DNA of 64,000 nt from Cupriavidus laharis (GTDB lineage Bacteria; Pseudomonadota; Gammaproteobacteria; Burkholderiales; Burkholderiaceae), in NCBI RefSeq assembly GCF_914271435.1, contig NZ_CAJZAI010000012.1, forward strand, positions 1-64,000. The letters are read 5' to 3'. Position numbers and translations under genes: made by a program. Shown one piece after another: positions 53,208 through 61,673 of the stretch. Within the stretch, counting starts at the first letter, position 1; every line of letters starts with the position of its first letter. The notes under the pieces are model-generated. The model had not been told where the DNA came from and did not search any database. It saw nothing but the letters and a program-made list of their open reading frames with translations.

Positions 53208-53696
53208 ATGGCATCCGTCAACAAAGTCATTCTCGTCGGCAACCTGGGCGCGGACCCTGAAGTCCGCTACATGCCGAGTGGCGATGCTGTCGCCAACCTT
53301 CGCCTTGCTACCACCGATCGCTACAAGGACAAGCAATCCGGCGAGATGAAGGAAGCCACCGAATGGCACCGCATCTCGATGTTTGGAAAGCTTGCCGAGA
53401 TCGCGGGCCAGTACCTGAAGAAGGGGGCCTCGGTGTATATCGAGGGCAGGATTCGTACTCGAAAGTGGCAGGACCAGTCCGGCCAGGACAAGTACAGCAC
53501 CGAGATTGTTGCCGACCAGATGCAGATGCTGGGCGGTCGGCAAGGCGGCGCGAATGATGGCGATAGCTACAGCCAGCAACCTTCCCGCCAGCAGCAGGGC
53601 CAGCACAGTGGCCAACAGGGGCGGGGTACGTCGGCGCGTCAGCAATCGGCGCCGTCGAATGGCTTTGAGGACATGGATGATGACATCCCGTTCTAG
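53208..53696 (+). CDS. ssb: Single-stranded DNA-binding protein
   Basis: 162-residue SSB. The OB fold begins MASVNKVILVGNLGADPEVR, continues TEWHRISMFGKLAEIAGQYL and GASVYIEGRIRTRKWQD, then a Gln-rich linker and the acidic tip DMDDDIPF that recruits partner proteins. A GAAAGGAAA site precedes ATG 53208. Plasmid SSBs protect transferred single strands and support replication; it is grouped here with a primase. Confidence 0.97.
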   Translation: MASVNKVILVGNLGADPEVRYMPSGDAVANLRLATTDRYKDKQSGEMKEATEWHRISMFGKLAEIAGQYLKKGASVYIEGRIRTRKWQDQSGQDKYSTEIVADQMQMLGGRQGGANDGDSYSQQPSRQQQGQHSGQQGRGTSARQQSAPSNGFEDMDDDIPF

Positions 53697-53771
53697 CCAA
53701 GGTAGGTCGCTAACCTGATTCGCAATTCGCTGATCATCTCAGGCATCCTCCCATTTCCCCCGTTGCAATTT

Positions 53772-53805
53772 CCTAGTGCCGTCGGCTTTCGCCGGCGGCA
53801 CTAGG
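53772..53805 (+). promoter_or_regulatory. Strong hairpin between ssb and primase genes
   Basis: A 15-bp stem with one G-T pair: CCTAGTGCCG...CGGC against GCCG...CGGCACTAGG, loop TTTC. No T-run follows. Possibly a transcript-stabilising or attenuating structure. Confidence 0.5.
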
Positions 53806-53957
53806 CAACCATCTCCTACCGCCCGATTCCGGGCAGTTCCCCCAACGTTCTCGCGATTGTTGAAAAGACGCCCTGGTTCGGCCGGGGTGTCCTTTGAGCA
53901 AGCGTTTCCCCGCCTGTCTCAGGCATCGACCAACCATCATTCCGAACAGGAGTGCAA

Positions 53958-55001
53958 ATGAACTTGAACTGGAGTCCGGCCCAGTGGTTGTCCGTACTGC
54001 TCAAGTACGGCATCCCTGAGTCGTCCCTATCCGGGCGCCCCACGGCGTGCCCAGTTTGTGGTGGCAAGGACCGCTTCACCTATGACAACAAACGTGGCCG
54101 CGGTGACTGGGTCTGCCGGCATTGCAACGACGGCAGTCCGATGGCCGGCGATGGGCTACAGCTCATCTGCCGGTTCACAGGCTTGTCGTTTGCTGCGTTG
54201 GCTAGAGAGATCGAGGGTGGCAAGCCGGTGTGCCTGGTGCCCCGGGCCTTGCGCGTTGCCCAGCCGAAGCCCGCAATGTCGGGCGAGGCCAAGGCAAAGC
54301 GCATAGAGCGGGTCTGGTCCCGTGCCTCGCCACTGGCGCCGGGCGACGCTGCCATGCGATATCTCGCCGCTCGAGTACCAGGGCTGGTTGCCCCGCGTCC
54401 TACCGCGTTGCGGCTTGCCGCGATGGACTATCGCCATGAGGGTGTTGTCTACGGACGCTACCCGACGATCGTCGCGCAGTTCACGCTACCAGACGGTCGG
54501 ATGGCGACGGTGCACAGGACCGCACTGGATCCGGCCAAGCCGGCGAAGGCTTTGATTGTGACGGCTGACGGAGAAGTTCTGCCGGCCAAGCGCAATGATG
54601 TGACAGCGCATCCACTGGCTGGCGGCGCAGTGCGGCTCATGCCGCCGCGCGATGGCGTACTGGGTGTGGCCGAAGGGCTGGAGAATGCCTACGCCGCCTA
54701 CATGCTCTTTGGCGTGCCGACGTGGCCCTGCCTCAACCGGGTGCTGCTCAGCCGCTTTGTGGTGCCCGAAGGATTGGGTATCCACACGCTGCACATCTTC
54801 GCCGACTTCGATGAGGTTGATCCGAAGACGGGCAAATCGCCCGGAATGGCGGATGCGCTGGCCCTGGCCAAGCGGATTCGCGGTGAAGGTCTTACCGTTC
54901 ACGTACACCGACCCATGGTGCGTAGCACGGATTTTTGTGACCAATGGCTGACTGCCAGCCGGTTGCAAGACATTGCCGGCAAGCAGGCTGTCTGCGCGTA
55001 G
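53958..55001 (+). CDS. TOPRIM DNA primase (P4 alpha/phage type)
   Basis: 347-residue primase. An N-terminal zinc ribbon (ACPVCGGKDRFTYDN ... WVCRHCNDG), then a TOPRIM core with LGVAEGLENAYAAYM (catalytic Glu) and IFADFDEVDPKTG (Asp-x-Asp). No helicase domain is attached. It would prime complementary-strand synthesis on the plasmid, for example after transfer. ATG 53958 is favoured over GTG 53952, with AGGAG upstream. Confidence 0.9.
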   Translation: MNLNWSPAQWLSVLLKYGIPESSLSGRPTACPVCGGKDRFTYDNKRGRGDWVCRHCNDGSPMAGDGLQLICRFTGLSFAALAREIEGGKPVCLVPRALRVAQPKPAMSGEAKAKRIERVWSRASPLAPGDAAMRYLAARVPGLVAPRPTALRLAAMDYRHEGVVYGRYPTIVAQFTLPDGRMATVHRTALDPAKPAKALIVTADGEVLPAKRNDVTAHPLAGGAVRLMPPRDGVLGVAEGLENAYAAYMLFGVPTWPCLNRVLLSRFVVPEGLGIHTLHIFADFDEVDPKTGKSPGMADALALAKRIRGEGLTVHVHRPMVRSTDFCDQWLTASRLQDIAGKQAVCA

Positions 55002-55016
55002 CCGGTCGTTGCAAGC

Positions 55017-55034
55017 GCCGCCCTTCGGGGCGGC
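55017..55034 (+). terminator. UUCG-tetraloop hairpin after the primase gene
   Basis: GCCGCCC/GGGCGGC closes a TTCG loop, 15 bases past the primase stop. A pyrimidine-rich stretch follows but no pure T-run; possible terminator or processing hairpin. Confidence 0.45.
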
Positions 55035-55111
55035 ATCCTCTTCTCTATCTGCCCTGCGGGTTCTGCCCGCACGGGAGAACCCTTTCGGCAGCTCACTTCT
55101 TGGAGTTTTCC

Positions 55112-55330
55112 ATGTCGTTCAAAGGGTTCAACGTGATCGTCGGTCGTCTGCAAATCCGCGCCATGCGTCAAGTGCCATCGGGGACAGTCCCGGCGCGCCA
55201 GTCTGAAGCCGACACCTACCATGTCTACTGTCGCAATCACGACGGCTCCTCACAGCTTCAGCATACCGAAGCCGATTTCGATTCCGCCTTTACCTATTGC
55301 GCAGGTCGCCAACGCCCGACGCGCCACTAG
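55112..55330 (+). CDS. Small plasmid protein, unknown function
   Basis: 72 residues from ATG 55112 (MSFKGFNVIVGRLQIRAM), nine bases after TTGGAG. Short, basic, no signal or membrane segment. Last gene of the ssb-primase unit; a strong terminator follows. Family not recognised. Confidence 0.6.
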   Translation: MSFKGFNVIVGRLQIRAMRQVPSGTVPARQSEADTYHVYCRNHDGSSQLQHTEADFDSAFTYCAGRQRPTRH

Positions 55331-55346
55331 GCGACCATATCTGAAC

Positions 55347-55376
55347 AAAAAGCCCGGCAATTCGCCGGGCTTTTTT
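55347..55376 (+). terminator. Rho-independent terminator (bidirectional)
   Basis: AGCCCGGC/GCCGGGCT stem with loop AATTC, preceded by four A and followed by six T. It ends the plus-strand unit and could also stop the minus-strand parMR transcript. Confidence 0.92.
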
Positions 55377-55389
55377 CCTTTCTGCAGTC

Positions 55390-55500
55390 TCACTTCGTGC
55401 GAACCGCCCACCACAGTCGCAGGGCGCATTCCCACAGCGCGAAGCCGATACCGAACGTCAGCAAAAACTTGAAAAAGCGGATGACTTCATATTCCGACAT
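55390..55500 (-). CDS. 36-residue membrane microprotein
   Basis: A short frame reading MSEYEVIRFFKFLLTFGIG, then FALWECALRLWWAVRTK. One hydrophobic helix rich in aromatic residues, with a basic C-terminus. An AAGG site precedes ATG 55500. It lies downstream of parR, before the shared terminator. Codon use is normal for the plasmid; function unknown. Confidence 0.55.
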   Translation of the reverse strand: MSEYEVIRFFKFLLTFGIGFALWECALRLWWAVRTK

Positions 55501-55581
55501 GGTCGTTTGCCTTGGTTGTTCGTTGATATGGATTCTACTTTAGCGGCAATCTCGCAATGTCAAGCCGACGTCCAGATAGGC

Positions 55582-56010
55582 TCAGTATCGCGCCATTGCG
55601 TCGTTAAGTGCGGCGAGATCAATGCCGGCCAAGGGGTCTGGGGTGCCAGGATCGGTAGCCTCCTGCACGTTTGTCATCGCGTTGGGAGGGGAAGGCGAAG
55701 TCGTTACCGGACTCCACGCCTGCGCCCGGGGCTGTGCAGGGTCCTTTGCCAGCTTGACCGGCTCAGGGAAAACCTGCTCGTCAAGTGGTCGGTGAGGGGC
55801 GACCTGAGGCGCAGATGCAGGACTGGCTTGCGCTGGCGTGCCCAACATCAGGGGCCAAAGGAGATCAGATCCACCTGGACTACACGACTGGAGACCGCGC
55901 AAAGCCAGCATTCGCAACATGAAGGATCGCTCACGTGCAGCCGAGAACTGCCGCAAATATGCAAGCAGCTCGGGCTCGGACAGCGTCACGGTTATCTGCA
56001 ACTTGTCCAT
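55582..56010 (-). CDS. parR: ParR/StbB-like partition adaptor
   Basis: 142 residues. The first 40 (KLQITVTLSEPELLAYLRQF, SFMLRMLALRGL) fit a ribbon-helix-helix DNA-binding domain; the rest is proline-rich and probably unfolded until bound. It starts nine bases after the actin-like ParM gene, the order of type II partition operons. It would bind the upstream heptamer repeats, cap ParM filaments and autoregulate. Assigned by fold pattern and position rather than strong identity. Confidence 0.65.
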   Translation of the reverse strand: MDKLQITVTLSEPELLAYLRQFSAARERSFMLRMLALRGLQSCSPGGSDLLWPLMLGTPAQASPASAPQVAPHRPLDEQVFPEPVKLAKDPAQPRAQAWSPVTTSPSPPNAMTNVQEATDPGTPDPLAGIDLAALNDAMARY

Positions 56011-56019
56011 GGCGTTGCC

Positions 56020-57042
56020 TTACGCGGTGCGGGCGGTCTGCCTTGCGGCGCCGATCGTATAGAAGCCGCGCACGTTTGCAAAGCAGGGCACATCCATCAT
56101 GTGGATGACGTTCTGGGGGAAGGCCGCACGAATGGCCGGCGCATACAGTTGCGCGCCACCGCCCGTCAGAATGATCGACCTAAGGTCATCGGGGCGGCCA
56201 ACCCGTGTCTGAATTTCCTTGACCGATTGCTGGGTGATCGCCATCGCTTCCTTCAGGTACGGACCCACATCGAGATCTTTCCCGAAGTACACGAGGGGCT
56301 TGGACTCGCGGATGGCCTTGTCGATCCGCTCAATACCCTCGATCGGCTGGACTTGGTCGGCGGTGATCAGGCTCGCTACCTGTTGGTACACATGTGCCGC
56401 ACCGCCTGGAACGCCGCCGCTGCGGGTGTCGTCGACGGTGTACCCGTGGGCGACCACCCAGTCGGTGGTGAAGTAGCCGACGTCGATCACGAGGTACGCA
56501 TTCTCCGGGTCGTACTTCTTGCCGCTCTGCTGAATGTAGCTGATGAGGGTCCCGAGCGGTTGGGGCAGCGGCAGTACGCTACCAATGTGAATTTCCCCCC
56601 AACCGAAGTCGTGGCTGCCGGAAAAGCGGTCCTTCAGATGGGCGGCGTACTTCTGCGTGTTGTGGACCGGCAAGCCGAGAACCAGCCGATCCACCTCACG
56701 CGCACCTGCGTAATGCAGGGCGCCGCCGAGCAGCGCCGCATAGTTTGGCGTTGCCGCAAAGTCCTCCGATAGAGCCCTTCCGGTGTGCACGTGAGCGCCG
56801 CTGATCGAAACGTCCGGTCCGACCTCATAACGTGCGCCGTCCACTTCGACGGTAACGACATTGCGGGACTTGAATAGACCGCCACCAAAGCTGTTCAGGG
56901 CAGTATTGGCCGCCAGTGGGGCCAGCGACGGAAACATATTCATGGTGATGTCCGAGCCGAGCGCCCAGGCGGACTTGGTGTTGCCGTAGCCGACGTCGAT
57001 GGCGATGGTCGAGTGTTTGATGTGCTGAATGTGTTGTTTCAT
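56020..57042 (-). CDS. parM: Actin-like plasmid segregation ATPase ParM/StbA-type
   Basis: 340-residue actin-fold ATPase: phosphate-1 loop TIAIDVGYGNTKSAWA, phosphate-2 loop YLVIDVGYFTTDWVV and adenosine motif SIILTGGGAQLYAPAI. Of the Alp/ParM group with an ALP_N-type N-terminus. It would polymerise between plasmid copies and push them apart with ParR at the centromere. Divergent sequence upstream carries the repeat cluster expected of parC. A second partition system beside ParAB. Confidence 0.85.
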   Translation of the reverse strand: MKQHIQHIKHSTIAIDVGYGNTKSAWALGSDITMNMFPSLAPLAANTALNSFGGGLFKSRNVVTVEVDGARYEVGPDVSISGAHVHTGRALSEDFAATPNYAALLGGALHYAGAREVDRLVLGLPVHNTQKYAAHLKDRFSGSHDFGWGEIHIGSVLPLPQPLGTLISYIQQSGKKYDPENAYLVIDVGYFTTDWVVAHGYTVDDTRSGGVPGGAAHVYQQVASLITADQVQPIEGIERIDKAIRESKPLVYFGKDLDVGPYLKEAMAITQQSVKEIQTRVGRPDDLRSIILTGGGAQLYAPAIRAAFPQNVIHMMDVPCFANVRGFYTIGAARQTARTA

Positions 57043-57115
57043 GGCTTGCTCTCAGATAGTTTGGGCTTCTCGGTTCGTGTGCCAGGGCGGAATTGGAAGG
57101 CTCAAGTCGGTCGAC

Positions 57116-57240
57116 GTGCCACTTGATGCCTTCATGTGGCACTTCGAAGGCCGTTTCGTCTTGGTTCACGTGGCACGATGTGGCACTTGGTGGGACGTGG
57201 GCCGTCGATGTGCCACCAAGGCCTACTTGGTGGCACATCG
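57116..57240. repeat. GTGGCAC heptamer cluster, candidate parC for ParMR
   Basis: Six copies of GTGGCAC in both orientations at 57116, 57136, 57170, 57180, 57210 and 57230. The last two form a perfect 15-bp inverted repeat (CGATGTGCCACCAAG, 57206-57220, and its inverse, 57226-57240). Type II centromeres lie directly upstream of parM and consist of repeats bound by ParR, which also represses the operon. Confidence 0.7.
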
Positions 57241-57324
57241 TCATGACCCACTTTACCGTTGGAGATGCGATGTCAAGAGAACGAAAGCTCGTGATTATCA
57301 GATCCGTTTCGACGCAAGCCGGGC

Positions 57325-57484
57325 TTGCACGTGGAAGCCCAGCTCGCTATCCTTGACACACTTCTCGCGTCCCCGACGCATCGACCTCGCCGCCAGTTTG
57401 GCGGCCATCCCAAGCACTGACACTGCCCAAAATGGGCCGTCAGTCGCCTCTCTGTACGAGCCGGATATTGATCCGGTTTTTTTT
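57325..57484 (+). ncRNA. Candidate small RNA with its own promoter and terminator
   Basis: A gene-free stretch holds a weak promoter (TTGCAC 57325-57330, 17-bp spacer, TATCCT 57348-57353), three successive hairpins (GCCGCCA/TGGCGGC at 57389-57405; GCCCA/TGGGC around 57425; CCGGAT/ATCCGG at 57461-57476) and a T8 run (57477-57484). The last hairpin is a textbook terminator with no protein gene before it. Predicted RNA about 125 nt. The terminator is solid; the promoter is guesswork. Confidence 0.4.
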
Positions 57485-58173
57485 CAATCAAATCAAGTGG
57501 ACAGTGTCGGATAGTGAGGACACCGGACACCGCGATACCAAGCCGATTTGCGGTCTGTTTGTGAAAGTGGATCGTAGTGTGGACGATTCCGAAGCCGGAC
57601 ACCGGACAGTGTTCGAAGAGTCGCCAAACGAATGAGATACGTCCCTACAGCCGGAGGCTGGGCACGGATCACGAAGCCCGACACACCGCGGCGGAGATGA
57701 TCTGGCTTCGGGGCGGGGAGCTGGTTGCGAGCCACGACTGTGGCTGACGCAGGCTTCTGAGAGCATGACGATCCGGGGGGGCGCTACCGGTACCAAAACG
57801 GCGCATCAGGAATCACCCACCACGGCGGAGGCCACGAACGCAAGGACGACAATCCTGGCGAGCGAGGGTCGGCATCGAAACGATGCACCGGGTGGATGGC
57901 CGCGCAGCGGCACACAAGGCAAAGGCCTGTGTGTTCGCGTAGCGGACAGTCACGACGCATTGCTTCCATGCTCAGGGCTGATCGGTTGGCATCGCTAAAG
58001 GACAGGAAGAAGTGGACTCCGGCATGGTGGCCGGTTAGCTGGATGTGGTAGTCCGGCGCACCACGTGGTTAGTGTCGTTCGGGGCGGCATTACACCTCGC
58101 GTAGAAGCTCGCCCATGGGGCTGGGCGGAGTCATTCGCTTTGGCGAATCAGGCCGCCGATTGGAGTAACGACG
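57485..58173. other. Gene-free stretch before the recombinase
   Basis: No supported gene on either strand. Repeated CCGGACAC/GTGTCC words occur between about 57505 and 57610. The recombinase promoter should lie in the last 100 bases. Confidence 0.4.
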
Positions 58174-59346
58174 ATGAGCAAGGGCATCAACCTCCGCGCG
58201 GTACTGGCCGCGTACAACCTCCCCGAGAACTTCAAGGCCGCTTTCGCAGTGTTGGCGTTAGAGCACCTGCACTTGCCGCAAAGCGGAACGCGTGTCAGTG
58301 GCCGGTCGCTGTCCCAGCTAACGCAGCGGCAACGGGCACAGGCGCTGCTCAAAATGTTCGTGGATCTGCGCAAGGGTGGTTTCGCGCTGACGACGCCGTA
58401 CAACCTCAGGCAAAAGCATGTCCAGTGGCTGGTGCAATCCTGGGTGGAGGGACAGAAGTTGGATGTTGGGTCGGTGGAGCTGCGACTGACGCACTTGCGC
58501 GCGCTCGCCGCGTGGATGGGCAAGACAGCCATGATCGGGAGAATCGAGGACTACGTTGAGCGTCCGGCCGACTACAAGCGAAGCTACATCGCGCGAAAGG
58601 ATCGATCCTGGGAAGGTAACGGGATCGATGCGCTGGCGAAGATCGAGGAGATTGCCGGGACGGACCGTCATGTCGCGATGCAATTGAAGTTGGAAGCTGG
58701 ATTCGGCCTGAGGGCGAAAGAGAGCTGGTGTTTGCGACCGGTTCATGACGTGTTGCCGTCCGGACATTTGCACACGGTCGATGGAACGAAAGGTGGTCGG
58801 CCAAGGAAGGTCCCGATTGAGTTCATCTGGCAATACGACCTGTTAATCGAGGTTGCCGAGTTGGCGGGGCAGACGAACCCAACTCGTGGCACGCTGATTC
58901 CGCGGCACTACACCCTGAACCAATGGCGGCGGCATTTCTACGCTGTTCTGGAAAAACACGGGGTCACCAAGGACGGGTGTGGCGTGACAGCGCATGGCCT
59001 GCGGCATCAGTACTTTCACCAAATGTACGAGCGGATGGCTGGGCAGGCTGCGGCCATCAAGGGCGGCGGGAAGGTGATTGACCGCGAACGGCACGAAGAA
59101 GCGATGCGCAAGATTGTCGCGGCGGCTGGGCACAGCAGGCAGACGAAGGCAAACGCATATCTGTCGACCTACTCGTTTCAGGCTGCAGAGTCCCGCCCGG
59201 CGGTCACGCCGGAGATGGCTGCTCAGGCGGTGAGAGACGCCGACGGCGTGAAAGCCAAGGCGGCTATCGCGCTTGGAATCACGCGGCAAGCACTGTACCG
59301 AATTTTGGCAAAGCTTCAGACCACCCCCAACGGGAGTAATCAATGA
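58174..59346 (+). CDS. Tyrosine recombinase/integrase (Integrase_1 type)
   Basis: 390-residue recombinase. Catalytic set: R in GFGLRAKESW, K in DGTKGGRPRK, HGLRHQYFH (HxxR), H in AAAGHSRQTK and Y in NAYLSTYSF. The large insert between the HxxR box and the second His (RMAGQAAAIKGGGKVIDRER) is typical of plasmid/ICE Integrase_1 proteins. The C-terminus carries a Fis-like helix-turn-helix (AKAAIALGITRQALYRILAK), an unusual extra DNA-binding element. It is unrelated in detail to the recombinase at 7374. Possible roles: resolution or integration; not adjacent to pilV, so a shufflon role is unlikely. Confidence 0.85.
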   Translation: MSKGINLRAVLAAYNLPENFKAAFAVLALEHLHLPQSGTRVSGRSLSQLTQRQRAQALLKMFVDLRKGGFALTTPYNLRQKHVQWLVQSWVEGQKLDVGSVELRLTHLRALAAWMGKTAMIGRIEDYVERPADYKRSYIARKDRSWEGNGIDALAKIEEIAGTDRHVAMQLKLEAGFGLRAKESWCLRPVHDVLPSGHLHTVDGTKGGRPRKVPIEFIWQYDLLIEVAELAGQTNPTRGTLIPRHYTLNQWRRHFYAVLEKHGVTKDGCGVTAHGLRHQYFHQMYERMAGQAAAIKGGGKVIDRERHEEAMRKIVAAAGHSRQTKANAYLSTYSFQAAESRPAVTPEMAAQAVRDADGVKAKAAIALGITRQALYRILAKLQTTPNGSNQ

Positions 59347-59824
59347 AGGACAATAAGCAGCACTAAGATCGCGTGTAAGGAACGGACGAGGTGTGCGGCA
59401 TTCTGGCGATGGGCATTGCCTGGACTTGGCGTGTCGCTGGCATTCTGGCTCGGGGAGTCTGACTTCGACCAGATTGTGAATGATGTTGGAACGCCGGCAG
59501 CGTTACGGACAGAGACTGAAAAGAGCCTGCTTGCGAGGGACAGACTGCACTAAGTAACGGGATCGAGTGTCGCCGTGTTTTGCTGTGAACAGCGAGCATG
59601 GCGGCAGCCGTTTCGCGACTCCGTGCAGTGCAAATTTCGGACCGGCATTGAAGGTGGCCGGTCGCCGGACTTCCGCGCGTTCGACCGGTTGAATGCGCCA
59701 GCACAGAGACAAGCGCAGGGAAGGGTGCAATGCCCGGCTGCACGTTTCTGGATGTCACCACGTATCAATAGGGTGGTCGAAGCTGGACGGCGAGTTCAAC
59801 CGGTTGAACTCGCTCGCCGAGCGA
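59347..59824. other. Gene-free stretch with a 24-bp perfect palindrome
   Basis: No supported gene. A perfect palindrome with half-site GCGAGTTCAACC spans 59790-59813, 12 bp beyond the stop of the small membrane gene. A partial copy (GTTCGACCGGTTGAA) lies near 59678-59692. Candidate operator, recombination site or hairpin terminator. Confidence 0.5.
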
Positions 59825-59980
59825 TCAGCGAAGGAAGTTCGGAAGCCAGGGATCGTAATCGAAATGCCCGGTCGCGCCCCACCAGCAGATGAAGAGAACG
59901 GCGGCGACAACGCCTACGACCTGGAAGCGGGCCCGTTGGTCGGTGCGCAGGGTGTGGATGCTCTGTTTGATGCGTTCCAT
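59825..59980 (-). CDS. Small single-span membrane protein
   Basis: 51 residues from ATG 59980 (MERIKQSIHTLRTDQRAR), with AGGAAG upstream. One membrane helix (FQVVGVVAAVLFICWWGA) and a short periplasmic tail. It follows the nuclease gene by 13 bases and is probably cotranscribed. Small membrane partners of secreted nucleases are conceivable (immunity, anchoring), but nothing in the sequence proves it. Confidence 0.6.
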   Translation of the reverse strand: MERIKQSIHTLRTDQRARFQVVGVVAAVLFICWWGATGHFDYDPWLPNFLR

Positions 59981-59993
59981 TTTTGCTTCCTGA

Positions 59994-60944
59994 TTACTGA
60001 GGATTGAACACGGCGCGCACGAACGATACTGCGGAGGACTGTCGGAAGGCATAGTGATGCGGCTGGGCCTCGCGCGATGATGACCGTTCGACGGCGGTAG
60101 CTGTGAGCGTGGCGAGGCTTACTTTGCGACCTGTCTTCTCGCCCGGATGGGGCGTCGGCGCAAGCAGGGTCATCGGGGTATCCCGATAGGCCTTGTCCAG
60201 GCGAGGAAACGGATCGACACCAGCGAAGCCAGCCAACTCGGCAATGCTAACGACCGCATAAGACGGCGTGGCGTCATTGCGGGCCACGTAGGCGGCGGCC
60301 CCGACACCTGGGACGTAGACGGCCTTCCATAGATAGGTCGGGATCGAGATCCGGCCATTGAGCTGCGCCGCCTGCTGGGCATCGAATGCCGGGCCGGTCA
60401 CCACGAAGGCCTGACCGTACTCGCGCACCATGCGACGGGTCGACGTTTCAATGTGACTCCACAGTCGGCGATTGCTGGTCGATGCCTGCGGTACGACGTT
60501 CGCAAGACTGAAGCTCTCGGCTTGCGATGCCTGGTCCGGGAAATCACCCGACGGAGCGAGGTGGCCACGATCCAGCCCGCTGCCGCGACCATAGTCCGAC
60601 AGGCGCGCGCGGTCTGCAGTAGGAATCTCGGCCTCCTCGTAGAACTCGCTGTCTCGGGGAACCGAGCGGGCAGCCAGTACGGCTTGGGCGGTCAGGTTTT
60701 CAGCCGACCAAAGTGCAGTGCGGGTGGTTGCGGAAGTCTGAACGGCATAGCCCCGGTAACAGATGAAATGCGTGCGGCTGGCATAGGTCGACGCCGTGAG
60801 ATTCGGCTGGCCGTTGGTCCCGAAGACCTGTGGGCAGGCCGTGGTCGGGCCTTTGGCGTAGGCGGCGCTACCAACGGTGTTAGTGACAGCCGCACTGATG
60901 GCGGTTGCAGCGATGGCCGCGGCAAGGAACAGAGGTTTGCGCAT
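59994..60944 (-). CDS. Secreted DNA/RNA non-specific endonuclease (NucA-like)
   Basis: 316 residues with a signal peptide (LFLAAAIAATAISAAV). The beta-beta-alpha metal nuclease domain has the catalytic GSGLDRGHLAPSGD (His128), SLANVVPQASTSNRRLW (Asn149) and a downstream Glu in SHIETSTRR. Acts on DNA and RNA in the periplasm or outside the cell. Similar nucleases occur in conjugative plasmids (for example nuc near the tra genes of pKM101). The C-terminal 60 residues are an unassigned extension. Confidence 0.9.
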   Translation of the reverse strand: MRKPLFLAAAIAATAISAAVTNTVGSAAYAKGPTTACPQVFGTNGQPNLTASTYASRTHFICYRGYAVQTSATTRTALWSAENLTAQAVLAARSVPRDSEFYEEAEIPTADRARLSDYGRGSGLDRGHLAPSGDFPDQASQAESFSLANVVPQASTSNRRLWSHIETSTRRMVREYGQAFVVTGPAFDAQQAAQLNGRISIPTYLWKAVYVPGVGAAAYVARNDATPSYAVVSIAELAGFAGVDPFPRLDKAYRDTPMTLLAPTPHPGEKTGRKVSLATLTATAVERSSSREAQPHHYAFRQSSAVSFVRAVFNPQ

Positions 60945-60995
60945 CGTTAGGATCTGGAATGGCGATACCCCTATCTTGCCAAGCCGAGCGGGAAG

Positions 60996-61604
60996 TCAAG
61001 GGGCCGACTGCTTGCCCGGCGGCGATGAAAGCGAAGGGCTGCTCTCCGGGGCGCAATCGAGCGCGCGTGCCAGAAACTCTTCCAGAATGATCGTGCCGCC
61101 AAACAGCTCTTCTGAGACCGTTGCCGGCAAGGCGTCGATAGGCTCAATGTGAACCCAGGGGCGGCCGTCGATCTGGACTAGCTTCGCGCGGCGCATCAGT
61201 TTGCGATAGCGGTCGGCGTCCCGGAGCAGCGTTTCAGCGGGCACCAGGTCCTGGAGGAATGGCTCAGGCTGCAATAGCTTCTCCGCCATGGCGGCAAACA
61301 GCGGCCCGCGCTCTTCCCAATTGTCTTCGTTGCGAGCGATTAGGGCGAGCACCGTGCCGAGGTCGGAACTGGATAGCTCCCTGCGGACGATCCCTGACAG
61401 CTCGTGTTGCGCGGTCGGCCGCAGGGTCACGCGCGTATTCCAGATACCCCGGAGCACGGCGTGAGCTAGGTCATACCCATCGTCGATGGATTGGGGTGGG
61501 GTGGACATGCCGCAGCCGGTGCAGACCATGACCGCCTCGAAACGATTGGCAATGAATCGAGGCTTGCTGTCGCAGTGGGCGCAGTTGAGAAGGTCGTCGG
61601 CCAT
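60996..61604 (-). CDS. Zinc-ribbon protein of the Lar-like type
   Basis: 202 residues. The N-terminal ribbon NCAHCDSKPRFIANRFEAVMV with CTGCGMSTPP matches the Lar-family pattern (restriction-alleviation proteins and many phage/plasmid proteins of unknown role). The remaining 150 residues are helical without assignment. A restriction-alleviation function would suit the leading region of a plasmid but is only a family-level suggestion. Confidence 0.6.
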   Translation of the reverse strand: MADDLLNCAHCDSKPRFIANRFEAVMVCTGCGMSTPPQSIDDGYDLAHAVLRGIWNTRVTLRPTAQHELSGIVRRELSSSDLGTVLALIARNEDNWEERGPLFAAMAEKLLQPEPFLQDLVPAETLLRDADRYRKLMRRAKLVQIDGRPWVHIEPIDALPATVSEELFGGTIILEEFLARALDCAPESSPSLSSPPGKQSAP

Positions 61605-61673
61605 GGTCGGGCGGATTGGCGGGAGTCAGGCGCGCATTATGCCAACTTCCGAGAGCCGACAGCCCATTCGAGG

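Noticed and set aside
57029..57514. Plus-strand open frame across the ParM upstream region
   Set aside because: It spans the heptamer repeats and a rho-independent terminator; the peptide has no family signal.
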